32,635 nucleotides of DNA. Source: an uncultured Bacteroidales bacterium (GTDB lineage: Bacteria > Bacteroidota > Bacteroidia > Bacteroidales > UBA932). Made by a program: the position numbers and the translations under genes. Below the pieces are notes generated by a model. The model was not told where the DNA came from. It did no database searches and saw only the letters and a program-made list of their open reading frames with translations. This document shows positions 1 through 7,769 of this stretch, piece by piece (within the stretch, counting starts at the first letter, position 1; the number at the start of each line of letters is the position of its first letter). The stretch lies in contig CALVAE010000039.1 of NCBI GenBank assembly GCA_944325465.1, positions 1-32,635 on the forward strand, in the 5' to 3' direction.

Positions 1-27
1 AAACCGGTCACTGCAATTTTACTGGAG

Positions 28-102
28 GGTGCCAGGTGGGGCTCGAACCCACGACCTTCGGAACCACAATCCGACATTCTAACCAACTGAACTATTGGCA
101 CC
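28..102 (-). tRNA. tRNA-His (anticodon GTG)
   Basis: The minus strand folds into a full cloverleaf. The anticodon stem TCGGA/TCCGA encloses the seven-base loop TTGTGGT, giving anticodon GTG (His). The T arm is GTGGG-TTCGAGC-CCCAC. The 5' end carries an extra G (-1) opposite a C at the discriminator position, the identity element of bacterial tRNA-His. The last acceptor pair is an A-C mismatch. CCA is not encoded and would be added after transcription. A promoter with ideal spacing lies just upstream on the same strand. Confidence 0.95.
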
Positions 103-119
103 ATGTTTATTTGGGACTG

Positions 120-149
120 CAAAGGTAAGAAAAATTTTCCGTTCTGCAA
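120..149 (-). promoter_or_regulatory. Promoter of tRNA-His
   Basis: On the minus strand TTG (149-147) is followed by exactly 19 bases and then TACCTTTG (127-120). This matches the Bacteroidota consensus TTG-N19-TAnnTTTG. Transcription would start about 10 bases before the mature tRNA end. It is the best-formed promoter in the window. Confidence 0.75.
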
Positions 150-231
150 CAGAATTTTCCGTTTTTATTCCATATCCTCCGAAAATTTACAGCCTCCAGT
201 CCTAGAGCCTGATGTGTTTGTAAAAAATCAT

Positions 232-239
232 TATCTTTG
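232..239 (+). promoter_or_regulatory. -7 promoter element of the carboxyltransferase gene
   Basis: TATCTTTG matches TAnnTTTG and lies 28 bases before the ATG at 268. No good -33 TTG is seen at the usual distance. It supports starting the gene at 268, because the longer in-frame reading from 103 would begin upstream of the promoter and touch the tRNA. Confidence 0.55.
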
Positions 240-267
240 CAAGATTGAAAAATTAAAACATAGAAAT

Positions 268-2049
268 ATGGCACGTGAAATCAAATTCTCTCTGGTTTAC
301 AGGGACATGTGGCAGTCGTCGGGAAAATATGTACCGACAGTCAGCCAACTCAAGGAAGTGGCCCCGGCTATCATTGACATGGGATGCTTCGACAGGGTCG
401 AGACAAACGGCGGAGCATTCGAGCAGGTAAACCTGCTCTTCGGAGAGAACCCTAACAGGGCGGTGCGTGAATGGACAGCGCCTTTCAACAAGGCCGGCAT
501 CCAGACACATATGCTCGAAAGAGGGCTCAATGCCTTGAGGATGAATCCTGTCCCTGCAGACGTAAGGGAACTGATGTATAAGGTGAAATGCAAACAGGGG
601 ACAAACATTTCCAGATCATTCTGCGGACTTAACGACCACAGGAATCTGCGTCTGTCCGTAGAATACGCGAAGAAAGGCGGAATGATCTCACAGGTTGCCC
701 TTTCCATTACCAATTCACCTATCCATACCGTCGAATACTATATGGGCATTGTCGACAAGGTCGTCGAATACGGTTGCGATGAAATCTGCCTCAAGGATAT
801 GGCAGGTATCGGTCGTCCTACCTTCCTCGGAAAACTCACAGCCCAGATCAAGAAGAAATATCCTCATATCAAGGTCCAGTATCACGGACATACAGGCCCC
901 GGATTCTCCCCTGCTTCCATGCTCGAAGTGGCAAGGGCAGGCGCAGACTACCTCGATGTCGCCGTCGAGCCGTTGAGTTGGGGCAAGGTCCATCCGGACG
1001 TGATAACGATCCGGGAGATGATGAAGGCTGACGGATTCAAGGTCAAGGACCTGAATATGAATGCCTATATGGAAGTACGCCGGCTGACCCAGAAATTCAT
1101 AGACGAATTCCTCGGATACTGGATCGATCCTAACAACTCGCATATGAGTTCCCTGCTTGTCGGCTGCGGCCTTCCGGGAGGGATGATGGGTTCCATGATG
1201 GCAGACCTGAAAGGGTTCCACGGAGCAATCAACGCATCACTCAGGGCCCAGGGCAAGAAAGAACTCTCCCTTGACGAACTGATGGTGATGCTGTTCCAGG
1301 AGGTAGAGTATGTATGGCCTCGCCTGGGATATCCGCCACTCGTTACACCGTTCAGCCAGTACGTGAAGAATACCGCCCTGATGAATCTTATGAACATTCT
1401 CAAGGGACAGCCGCGCTGGTCTACGATTGACAAGGACACCTGGAACATGATCCTCGGCAAAATGGGAAAACTTCCGGGAGAACTTGCACCGGAAATTGTC
1501 GAACTTGCAAAGAGCAAGGGTCTTGAATTCTACACCGGAAACCCTCAGGATGCGTTCCCGAACGAACTTGACAAGTTCAGGGCAATGATGAAGGAAGAAG
1601 GCTGGGATGAAGGAGAAGACCAGGAAGAACTGTTTGAGTTCGCGATGCACGAGAGACAGTACCGGGACTACAAGAGCGGTATCGCCAAGGAGCGTTTCCA
1701 GAAAGACCTTGCCGCCGCGAAGGAAAAGGCCGGTGCACCGATCGTCATCGTGCGACCGGTAGTGGAGATGCCTAAATACGATGTGGAGACCATTGCGGAA
1801 AAATATCCTCACGCAAAACCTGTCCAGGCTCCTGTAAAGGGCCAGATCATCTGGCAGGTGGATGTGGACGATGCTTCTACGGCTCCTGTAGTGGGGACTG
1901 AAGTCAAGGCTGGCCAGGCAATGAGTTATATCCAGACCTACTATGGAATGGAAGAAGTCATCCCGGCAGTTGACGGACGTATTGTCGCAATCTGCTGCAA
2001 GCAGGGGGACAATGTCGCAAAGGGAGAAATAGTGGCATTCGTGGAATAG
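268..2049 (+). CDS. oadA: Biotin-dependent carboxyltransferase, oxaloacetate decarboxylase alpha / pyruvate carboxylase B-like
   Basis: A 593-residue protein with an HMGL-like carboxyltransferase barrel followed by a conserved carboxylase domain and a C-terminal biotinyl-like domain. Family landmarks are present: RDMWQS near residues 12-17 (RDxxQS, metal and substrate binding), the carbamylated-lysine motif LKDMAG (K176) and the metal-binding HGH (H206, H208). The expected role is carboxyl transfer between biotin and pyruvate or oxaloacetate. The C-terminal 75 residues have the fold pattern of a biotin carrier, but the hairpin that normally reads AMKM reads YYGMEE, with no lysine. The carrier is therefore probably a separate protein, or the domain is structural. 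The start at ATG 268 was chosen because the 55 upstream codons cross the promoter. Decarboxylase versus carboxylase cannot be settled from sequence alone. Confidence 0.85.
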   Translation: MAREIKFSLVYRDMWQSSGKYVPTVSQLKEVAPAIIDMGCFDRVETNGGAFEQVNLLFGENPNRAVREWTAPFNKAGIQTHMLERGLNALRMNPVPADVRELMYKVKCKQGTNISRSFCGLNDHRNLRLSVEYAKKGGMISQVALSITNSPIHTVEYYMGIVDKVVEYGCDEICLKDMAGIGRPTFLGKLTAQIKKKYPHIKVQYHGHTGPGFSPASMLEVARAGADYLDVAVEPLSWGKVHPDVITIREMMKADGFKVKDLNMNAYMEVRRLTQKFIDEFLGYWIDPNNSHMSSLLVGCGLPGGMMGSMMADLKGFHGAINASLRAQGKKELSLDELMVMLFQEVEYVWPRLGYPPLVTPFSQYVKNTALMNLMNILKGQPRWSTIDKDTWNMILGKMGKLPGELAPEIVELAKSKGLEFYTGNPQDAFPNELDKFRAMMKEEGWDEGEDQEELFEFAMHERQYRDYKSGIAKERFQKDLAAAKEKAGAPIVIVRPVVEMPKYDVETIAEKYPHAKPVQAPVKGQIIWQVDVDDASTAPVVGTEVKAGQAMSYIQTYYGMEEVIPAVDGRIVAICCKQGDNVAKGEIVAFVE

Positions 2050-2111
2050 TATCCGGTACTGTCACTGATCACCCTCAATTCCTTGTATTTTATCAATTAC
2101 AGCACACCTAG

Positions 2112-2152
2112 AGAGAGGGCGGGTCTGACTTTGACTCGCCCTCTCTTTATTA
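2112..2152 (+). terminator. Rho-independent terminator after the carboxyltransferase gene
   Basis: Bases 2112-2125 pair with 2133-2146 over 14 positions, including one G-T wobble, around a seven-base loop. A T-rich tail follows (2146-2152). It lies 63 bases after the stop codon. Confidence 0.85.
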
Positions 2153-2244
2153 TATGTTATATGTTGGGATAATCTCCCGATGGCCTTCAGGGCGCGGCTT
2201 CGCCTACATCAAACATCCTGCTCATGAAGCGCCAGGACACCCTG

Positions 2245-2277
2245 TCTGACCTGAGGAACGGCTCACTGCAGGTCAGA
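2245..2277. repeat. Inverted repeat overlapping the radC stop
   Basis: TCTGACCTG (2245-2253) and CAGGTCAGA (2269-2277) are perfect 9-base complements around a 15-base loop. The right arm contains the radC stop codon (2273-2275, minus strand). No T run follows on either strand, so it may stabilise the 3' end of the message rather than act as an intrinsic terminator. Confidence 0.6.
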
Positions 2278-2959
2278 TTCCGTACTCCATATCGTCTGCA
2301 AAACTGTAGAACCTGCCGTCTGCGATGATGACATGATCCAGCAGGGAAATGTCAAAGGTCTCCAGAGCCTTCTTCAGATTGGAGGTAAGCCTTATATCCG
2401 CATTACCGGGATGAGGGTCTCCTGAAGGATGGTTATGCGAGATAATCAGGGAGGACGCCCTCAGATCAAGAGCCCTTCTCACCACAGCCTTCACTTCCAC
2501 AATGGTCTCGCTCTGGCCGCCCACGCTCAATTGCTCCCTGGATATCACCCTGCTGTTCCTGGATAGATACAGAAGCCAGCATTCCTCATGCTGCAGTCCC
2601 CTCATCACAGAGGAAAGTTCCCTGTAGACATCGGACGGCCCCCGTATTATATTCCTGCTATTGTCCGGGACCTCGGAACACATACGCTTGCCGAGTTCAA
2701 GGGCAGCCCCCAGCGTTACGGCTTTCCACGTCCCGATACCGTCTATCCTGCATAACTCATTCACGGACATAGCCGAAGCCGCCGTCAGACTGCCTCCGGC
2801 AGCATTAAGAAGAATCTGGGCTACCTCCAGCACGTTCTTCCGTTCCGTGCCTGTCCTCAGAAGGATTGCCAGCAGTTCCGCGTTGCTCAACGATGCGGGT
2901 CCTTTTGCCAGCATCTTTTCCCGTGGTCTCTCATCCACACACAAATCCTTAATCCTCAT
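2273..2959 (-). CDS. radC: RadC family JAMM/MPN+ protein
   Basis: A 228-residue RadC homologue. The N-terminal part has the UPF0758 helical region (LSNAELLAILLRTG) and a helix-hairpin-helix-like GIGTWKA segment. The C-terminal MPN+ domain has the metal motif HNHPSGD (H175, H177, D181), with the upstream glutamate likely in the ETIVEVKAVV strand. Despite the historic name, the family's role in DNA repair is disputed; a metal-dependent nuclease-like activity is suggested by the fold. The ATG at 2959 was chosen over one 14 codons upstream because an AGGAGG sits at 2966-2971, seven bases before it, and the protein then starts at the conserved MRIKDL. The gene diverges from upp. Confidence 0.92.
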   Translation of the reverse strand: MRIKDLCVDERPREKMLAKGPASLSNAELLAILLRTGTERKNVLEVAQILLNAAGGSLTAASAMSVNELCRIDGIGTWKAVTLGAALELGKRMCSEVPDNSRNIIRGPSDVYRELSSVMRGLQHEECWLLYLSRNSRVISREQLSVGGQSETIVEVKAVVRRALDLRASSLIISHNHPSGDPHPGNADIRLTSNLKKALETFDISLLDHVIIADGRFYSFADDMEYGI

Positions 2960-3003
2960 ACAATTCCTCCTGCCCTTCCCCACGGTCCACTGCATCGCCA
3001 CAG

Positions 3004-3011
3004 CAAATATA
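3004..3011 (-). promoter_or_regulatory. -7 promoter element of radC
   Basis: The minus strand reads TATATTTG, matching TAnnTTTG, 44 bases upstream of the radC start. A clear -33 element is not visible. It faces away from the upp promoter with 33 bases between the two -7 boxes. Confidence 0.55.
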
Positions 3012-3044
3012 GCCCAAATTATTTTCCCTCTGGCGAAATTTCCC

Positions 3045-3052
3045 TAACTTTG
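3045..3052 (+). promoter_or_regulatory. -7 promoter element of upp
   Basis: TAACTTTG matches TAnnTTTG, with a T-rich stretch (TTTTCC) near the -33 position. It lies 32 bases before the upp ATG. Confidence 0.55.
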
Positions 3053-3084
3053 TGGATACTGACATTTGAAACAGACGGCATACT

Positions 3085-3735
3085 ATGAAAGTCATCAACC
3101 TTGGGCAGGACAACAGTGTCCTGAACAACTTCATGGCGCAGATGCGCGACAGGAACATACAGAAAGACAGGATGAGATTCAGGAAGAATCTGGAAAGGAT
3201 AGGTGAAATATTCGCCTATGAAATCAGCAAGACCCTGAAATATTCCGTCAAGAAAGTAGTGACTCCCCTCGGCATAGCGGATGTCCCGACCCTTGATACG
3301 CCGATAGTGGCCGCCACCATCCTCAGGGCGGGACTGCCCCTTCATCAGGGAATACTGAACTTCCTTGAAGATTCCCAAAGCGCTTTCGTGGCCGCCTACA
3401 GGAAATATGACAGAGGGGACAGTTTCCACATCAACATCGAATATTCAAGTTCACCAGGACTGGATGGCAAGACCCTTATTCTGGCGGATACCATGCTGGC
3501 AACGGGAGCCTCTCTGGAGATAGCATATAACAGGCTGTGCGAAGACGGCACACCTGCCTACAGCCATATAGTCTGCCCTCTGTCCAGTTCCGATGCAGTG
3601 GAACACCTGATGAAGACAATGGGGGACAACATCACCCTGTGGGTCGCAGCGATAGATGAAGAACTGACAAGCAGATCCTACATAGTCCCCGGACTCGGAG
3701 ATGCAGGGGATCTTGCATACGGAGACAAACTCTGA
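3085..3735 (+). CDS. upp: Uracil phosphoribosyltransferase
   Basis: A 216-residue cytosolic enzyme of pyrimidine salvage that makes UMP from uracil and PRPP. The PRPP-binding loop is LILADTMLATGAS (residues 131-143). The RAGLPLHQGIL segment and the C-terminal GDAGDLAYG uracil-binding region are also typical of UPRT. Length is normal for the family. The 3' end lies only four bases from the convergent rpoN gene and no terminator separates them, so the two transcripts probably overlap at their ends. Confidence 0.95.
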   Translation: MKVINLGQDNSVLNNFMAQMRDRNIQKDRMRFRKNLERIGEIFAYEISKTLKYSVKKVVTPLGIADVPTLDTPIVAATILRAGLPLHQGILNFLEDSQSAFVAAYRKYDRGDSFHINIEYSSSPGLDGKTLILADTMLATGASLEIAYNRLCEDGTPAYSHIVCPLSSSDAVEHLMKTMGDNITLWVAAIDEELTSRSYIVPGLGDAGDLAYGDKL

Positions 3736-3739
3736 CTGA

Positions 3740-5170
3740 CTACAGTTCCTTGCGCAGACGTGCCTTCGGGATATTAAGCTGGTCACGGTATTTGGCTATC
3801 GTACGGCGCGCGACCTTATAGCCTCGTCTGGTCATTTCCGCCACTAACTGGTCATCGGTAAGAGGCTTTCTCTTGTCCTCCGCATCCACGCACTCCTGGA
3901 GAGCCTTTTTCAGTTCCCTTGTGGAAACTTCCTCCCCTTCCTGGTTCTCCATGCCTTCGGAGAAGAAATATTTCAGCGGATAAATGCCGAAATGGGTCTC
4001 GATGTACTTGCTGTTCACCACCCGCGAGATCGTGGATATATCGAATCCCGTCCTTTCTGCAATATCCTTGAGTACCATCGGCTTCAGATGGCTTTCGTCT
4101 CCGTCCAGGAAATAATCGTGTTGATAGTCGATAATGGCCTGCATCGTACTTTGCAGGGTATTGTGCCTCTGTTTTATAGCCTCCACAAACCATTTTGCCG
4201 AATCCAGTTTCTTCTTGACGAATACGGCCGCTTCCTTCTTCTCCCTTTCCGAAGAATTGGCCGCCTCCATAAGGATATCGGCATATTTCCTGTTTACCCT
4301 GAGTTCGGGAATCGAGAAACGCGGCATGACAAGCCTGAGCCTGCCGTTCTCAAGGGTCAGCACAAAGTCCGGAACTATCTGCTGGGCCTGGTCGCTATAC
4401 GAATCGTCTATCTGGCCGCCCGGTGACGGATTCAGTTTAAGTATCTTGGACATGGCAGCCTTCAGTTCCGCCTCCGAGATACCGGTCCGCGACATTATCT
4501 TCTGGAAATGCTTGCCCGTAAACTCATGGAAATAATCCTTGAGAATCCTGGTGGCGTTCACCACATCAGGCGTCTGCTTCATGTTGCGGATCTGAAGAAG
4601 AAGGCATTCCTGCAGATTCCGGGCCCCCACTCCAGAAGGATCGAACTCCTGAATGATCTTCAGCATATCGAGCACCTCCTTCTCATCCGTCTCGATACCG
4701 GCACGGAAGGCGAGATCGTCCACCAGGCTTTCGATGTCCCGGCGAAGATAACCGTCATCATCAAGGCTTCCGATAATAAACGCAGCCACCTTGTACTGAT
4801 GGTCGGACAGATTCCTGAACCCCAACTGGTCCATCAGGCTCTGGGAGAAACTCTCCTTGACAGAGAAGGTATTGTACTGCGGCCGTTCATCCTTCCCATA
4901 ATTGTTGACCCTGAGTTTATAGCTCGGAATGGAGTCATCTTCCTTATAATCGGAAAGCGACACTTCCCGAGGCTCGTTTTCATCATCATCCTCCCTTTCC
5001 TTTGCCACATCCTCATCGAGTACGGGATTCTCCTCCAGTTCCTTTCTGATACGTTGCTCCAGTTCCTGGACCGGCAGTTCTATCAGTTTGATGGTCTGGA
5101 TCTGCAGAGGCGAAAGTTTCTGCGTCTGCTTCAGTTCAAGTCCTTGTTTAAGCATATCACCCATAAGCAT
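3740..5170 (-). CDS. rpoN: RNA polymerase sigma-54 factor
   Basis: A 476-residue sigma-54. Region I is the Q- and L-rich N-terminus (LELKQTQKLSPLQIQTIKLIELP begins around residue 10), which contacts activators and -12 promoter DNA. An acidic region II follows (about residues 52-75), then the core-binding and DNA-binding domains. The RpoN box ARRTIAKYR, which recognises the -24 GG element, is at about residues 454-462. The first ATG (5170) lies four bases after the stop of the upstream SPOR gene; ATG codons at 5164 and 5155 (MLKQGLEL) are equally plausible starts. It is the last gene of a three-gene minus-strand operon. No enhancer-binding activator is encoded in this window. Confidence 0.95.
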   Translation of the reverse strand: MLMGDMLKQGLELKQTQKLSPLQIQTIKLIELPVQELEQRIRKELEENPVLDEDVAKEREDDDENEPREVSLSDYKEDDSIPSYKLRVNNYGKDERPQYNTFSVKESFSQSLMDQLGFRNLSDHQYKVAAFIIGSLDDDGYLRRDIESLVDDLAFRAGIETDEKEVLDMLKIIQEFDPSGVGARNLQECLLLQIRNMKQTPDVVNATRILKDYFHEFTGKHFQKIMSRTGISEAELKAAMSKILKLNPSPGGQIDDSYSDQAQQIVPDFVLTLENGRLRLVMPRFSIPELRVNRKYADILMEAANSSEREKKEAAVFVKKKLDSAKWFVEAIKQRHNTLQSTMQAIIDYQHDYFLDGDESHLKPMVLKDIAERTGFDISTISRVVNSKYIETHFGIYPLKYFFSEGMENQEGEEVSTRELKKALQECVDAEDKRKPLTDDQLVAEMTRRGYKVARRTIAKYRDQLNIPKARLRKEL

Positions 5171-5174
5171 CCCC

Positions 5175-5813
5175 CTATAGCGTGACCGCTTCCTTGCCTA
5201 CCGGACGGAGTACTTTCAGAGTATCCGCTACAACCGCATTGTCCTTATCAATTACAGGATAAGAGATATTTTCCTTAACTATGAACGCCGCCGGGAATTC
5301 CGACTTTATTTCCTCAAGCAGTTGCATTGCCTCGGATTTGTTTCTGAAATCACCTACAGAAACCTTGAAATACGGATTCACGTAACTTCTGTATGCTGCA
5401 ACATCAGGATGCGCCGTTTCAAACCTTTTCAGCATGGTCTCCGAGTCCGACCTTGCAGACTGACGGTTGTCAAAGAATATCCTGACCCTGTATCCGTGTA
5501 TGGATTTGGAGGAATTGTCAATGAAATGACGGTTCATTGCAGTCGATATCGGCAGGGACTGATGCACTTTCACGTCGGCGGCACCGCCCATTACCTTCAG
5601 AGGCATCTCCATGAAAATGTTTTTTCCCGCCAGGGATGAATCCATGACAGCCGTCCTTACATATACCACGGTATCAACCAGTTCATATCCTTCAGGAATG
5701 GAATCCTGCACAGACGGAAGGATTCCTTCTTCCGCCTGATTCCGGGCCATGATATCACCGCAACGGAAAAGCAGTACTGCCACCGTCATGAATATGGTCA
5801 ACATTATTCTCAT
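5175..5813 (-). CDS. SPOR domain-containing secreted protein
   Basis: A 212-residue protein with a hydrophobic N-terminal signal sequence. The middle part is short and has no recognised fold. The C-terminal half (about residues 107-185) has the pattern of a SPOR domain: GYRVRIFFDNRQSA, then a helix, then PYFKVSVGDFRNKSEA and a closing strand FIVKENI. SPOR domains bind denuded septal peptidoglycan, so a periplasmic cell-wall role is likely. The start overlaps the stop of the upstream lipoprotein gene by four bases (ATGA), and the stop is four bases before rpoN, so the three genes should be co-translated from one message. Confidence 0.8.
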   Translation of the reverse strand: MRIMLTIFMTVAVLLFRCGDIMARNQAEEGILPSVQDSIPEGYELVDTVVYVRTAVMDSSLAGKNIFMEMPLKVMGGAADVKVHQSLPISTAMNRHFIDNSSKSIHGYRVRIFFDNRQSARSDSETMLKRFETAHPDVAAYRSYVNPYFKVSVGDFRNKSEAMQLLEEIKSEFPAAFIVKENISYPVIDKDNAVVADTLKVLRPVGKEAVTL

Positions 5814-6286
5814 ACGGTTCTTGTCTTCATTATGTTTATGACATCCCTTACGGGTATGTCTTTTATTGCGAACTTGCGCGGAGCACCGCCTTTGGCCTTT
5901 ACTTTCAATGAAATATCCATTGTAAAATCGTCCATGTCCATATTCTGCGCCATCGAAAGCAGATCAAGTACGGACACGCCCTGGCTCAAGGATAACTGTC
6001 CGGTGACAGAATAGGTCCCTGATGTCCTTGCCCTGACTTCGACCGGTTCAAAGGCAAATTCCCCTATTTCCCGGGACCGGTTCTTTACCGTACCTTCCAC
6101 GTCATAGACGGAAAACCCCGCCGAGCCGTTGGACAATGAGACGGATGCAGCCACGGATACGGCCCGGAACCCGACAGGGGTAATGGAATCGACATGAACC
6201 GAAGTCACACGGATCCGGTTCATGTTCACACATCCTGCCAGCGACACCAGTACTGCCAACAGGATTATTTTAAGAAATCTGGCCAT
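5810..6286 (-). CDS. Putative LEA-like lipoprotein
   Basis: A 158-residue lipoprotein with signal peptide and lipobox LAGC (Cys19). The mature part is beta-rich, with alternating hydrophobic strands (VGFRAVSVAASVSLSN, FSVYDVEGTVKNR, SGTYSVTGQLSLS). This resembles the LEA14/type 2 LEA beta-sandwich, but no catalytic motif is visible and the assignment is tentative. It is the first gene of the lipoprotein-SPOR-rpoN operon and diverges from miaB. Confidence 0.75.
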   Translation of the reverse strand: MARFLKIILLAVLVSLAGCVNMNRIRVTSVHVDSITPVGFRAVSVAASVSLSNGSAGFSVYDVEGTVKNRSREIGEFAFEPVEVRARTSGTYSVTGQLSLSQGVSVLDLLSMAQNMDMDDFTMDISLKVKAKGGAPRKFAIKDIPVRDVINIMKTRTV

Positions 6287-6317
6287 ATCGTACAGCGGTA
6301 AAACAACTACATCTGTG

Positions 6318-6325
6318 CAAAGATA
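6318..6325 (-). promoter_or_regulatory. -7 promoter element of the lipoprotein-SPOR-rpoN operon
   Basis: The minus strand reads TATCTTTG, matching TAnnTTTG, 31 bases before the lipoprotein start. It is only 13 bases from the oppositely oriented miaB -7 box, so each promoter's -33 region falls within the other. Confidence 0.6.
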
Positions 6326-6338
6326 TAAATAAAACTCC

Positions 6339-6346
6339 TATATTTG
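6339..6346 (+). promoter_or_regulatory. -7 promoter element of miaB, close to the start codon
   Basis: TATATTTG matches TAnnTTTG. Its last base is only five bases from the miaB ATG at 6352. With the usual distance from this box to the start site, transcription would begin at or next to the ATG, giving a leaderless or nearly leaderless message. Confidence 0.55.
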
Positions 6347-6351
6347 CACTT

Positions 6352-7722
6352 ATGGCAGAAACAAAACATACAGACATACGGCCTCTGAAGGACCGGAACA
6401 AACCGAAAATATACATCGAGACCTACGGTTGCCAGATGAATGTCAATGACAGCGAAGTTATCCTCCGAATCATGCAGGATGCCGGATACGTCCTGACGGA
6501 CAACATCGACGAAGCCGGGGTGATTCTTGCAAACACTTGTTCCATAAGGGATAACGCGGAACAAAGGATATGGGGAAGGATAGAACAGTTCAGGCTGCAG
6601 AAACGTCGCAGGAACGTGGTCATCGGAATCACGGGCTGCATGGCGGAAAGGCTGAAGGACAGTCTTCTGGAAAACCATACCGTCGATCTGGTCGCAGGTC
6701 CTGACTCGTACAGGAACCTGCCGGAAATGATAAAAGCCGTCACTCCGGACAACCCCCAGATAAACGTACTTCTGTCCCAGGAAGAGACTTATGCGGACAT
6801 CTCTCCCGTCAGGATGGACCGGAACGGGATTTCCGCCTTCATCTCCATAATGAGAGGCTGCAACAATGTCTGTTCATACTGTGTCGTCCCTTACACCAGA
6901 GGAGCGGAAAGAAGCCGCGATCCTCAGAGCATATTGCGGGAAGCCAGGGAACTGGCAGACAACGGCTACCGGGAGATAACCCTGTTGGGGCAGAATGTGG
7001 ATTCCTATCTGTGGGAGAACGGCCGGAAAACCGATTTCGCCGACCTGCTTGAAAGCGTCGCAGACTCTGTTCCCGGCATCAGGATCCGTTTCTCCACCTC
7101 CCATCCCAAGGACATCAGTGACAAGGTAATAGAAACAATGGCTCGTCACGGGAATATCTGCAGGCACATCCACCTTCCGGTCCAGTCTGGGAGCAATGCC
7201 ATGCTGGAGAAGATGCGAAGGAAATATACCCGGGAATGGTATCTGGAACGTGTCGGCAGGATAAGATCAGTGATGCCGGACTGCGGCATTTCGACTGACA
7301 TAATCGCAGGATTCTGCGGAGAGACGGAAAAGGACCATGAAGATACTCTTGACCTCATGAAGGCCGTAGGTTTCGATTCCGCATTCATGTTCCAGTATTC
7401 GGAACGTCCGGGGACCCTTGCCGCAAGGAAATATCCCGATGACGTTCCTGCCGATGTCAAGACCGCAAGGCTTAATGAAATAATTTCCCTGCAGAATACC
7501 CTGAGTCTCGAAAGCAACCGCAAGGATGTCGGGAAAAGGTTCAGGGTCCTCATCGACGGCACTTCAAAAAGGAATGCCGAAGAATTCTGCGGGAGGACTT
7601 CATCCAACAAGGTATGCGTTTTCTCCGCTCCGGGATACGGAATCGGTGACTATGCCGAGGTGGTGGTCCGGTCCTGCACATCGGCGACTCTTCTGTCAAG
7701 ACTCGCTGACGCGGAAGAATGA
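6352..7722 (+). CDS. miaB: tRNA-2-methylthio-N6-dimethylallyladenosine synthase MiaB
   Basis: A 456-residue radical-SAM methylthiotransferase that adds the 2-methylthio group to i6A37 of tRNAs. The N-terminal UPF0004 domain has three cluster-binding cysteines, in YGCQMN (C27), ANTCSIRDNAEQR and ITGCMAER. The radical-SAM motif CNNVCSYC supplies the second 4Fe-4S cluster, and a C-terminal TRAM domain follows. MiaB is favoured over RimO or MtaB by the YGCQMN start and the SIRDNAEQRI segment. No alternative start would keep the first conserved cysteine region in its normal position. cls follows after 47 bases and is probably co-transcribed. Confidence 0.95.
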   Translation: MAETKHTDIRPLKDRNKPKIYIETYGCQMNVNDSEVILRIMQDAGYVLTDNIDEAGVILANTCSIRDNAEQRIWGRIEQFRLQKRRRNVVIGITGCMAERLKDSLLENHTVDLVAGPDSYRNLPEMIKAVTPDNPQINVLLSQEETYADISPVRMDRNGISAFISIMRGCNNVCSYCVVPYTRGAERSRDPQSILREARELADNGYREITLLGQNVDSYLWENGRKTDFADLLESVADSVPGIRIRFSTSHPKDISDKVIETMARHGNICRHIHLPVQSGSNAMLEKMRRKYTREWYLERVGRIRSVMPDCGISTDIIAGFCGETEKDHEDTLDLMKAVGFDSAFMFQYSERPGTLAARKYPDDVPADVKTARLNEIISLQNTLSLESNRKDVGKRFRVLIDGTSKRNAEEFCGRTSSNKVCVFSAPGYGIGDYAEVVVRSCTSATLLSRLADAEE

Positions 7723-7769
7723 AATCCGGAACATGAACGATAATTCAAGACACTAACCCTCACCGTATC

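Noticed and set aside
103..267. Upstream 55-codon extension of the carboxyltransferase gene
   Set aside because: It begins at the edge of the tRNA, crosses the gene's own -7 box and two promoter regions, and its residues resemble no carboxyltransferase N-terminus.
4508..5185. Plus-strand reading frame opposite rpoN
   Set aside because: It mirrors the codon pattern of rpoN and has no start signal or domain.
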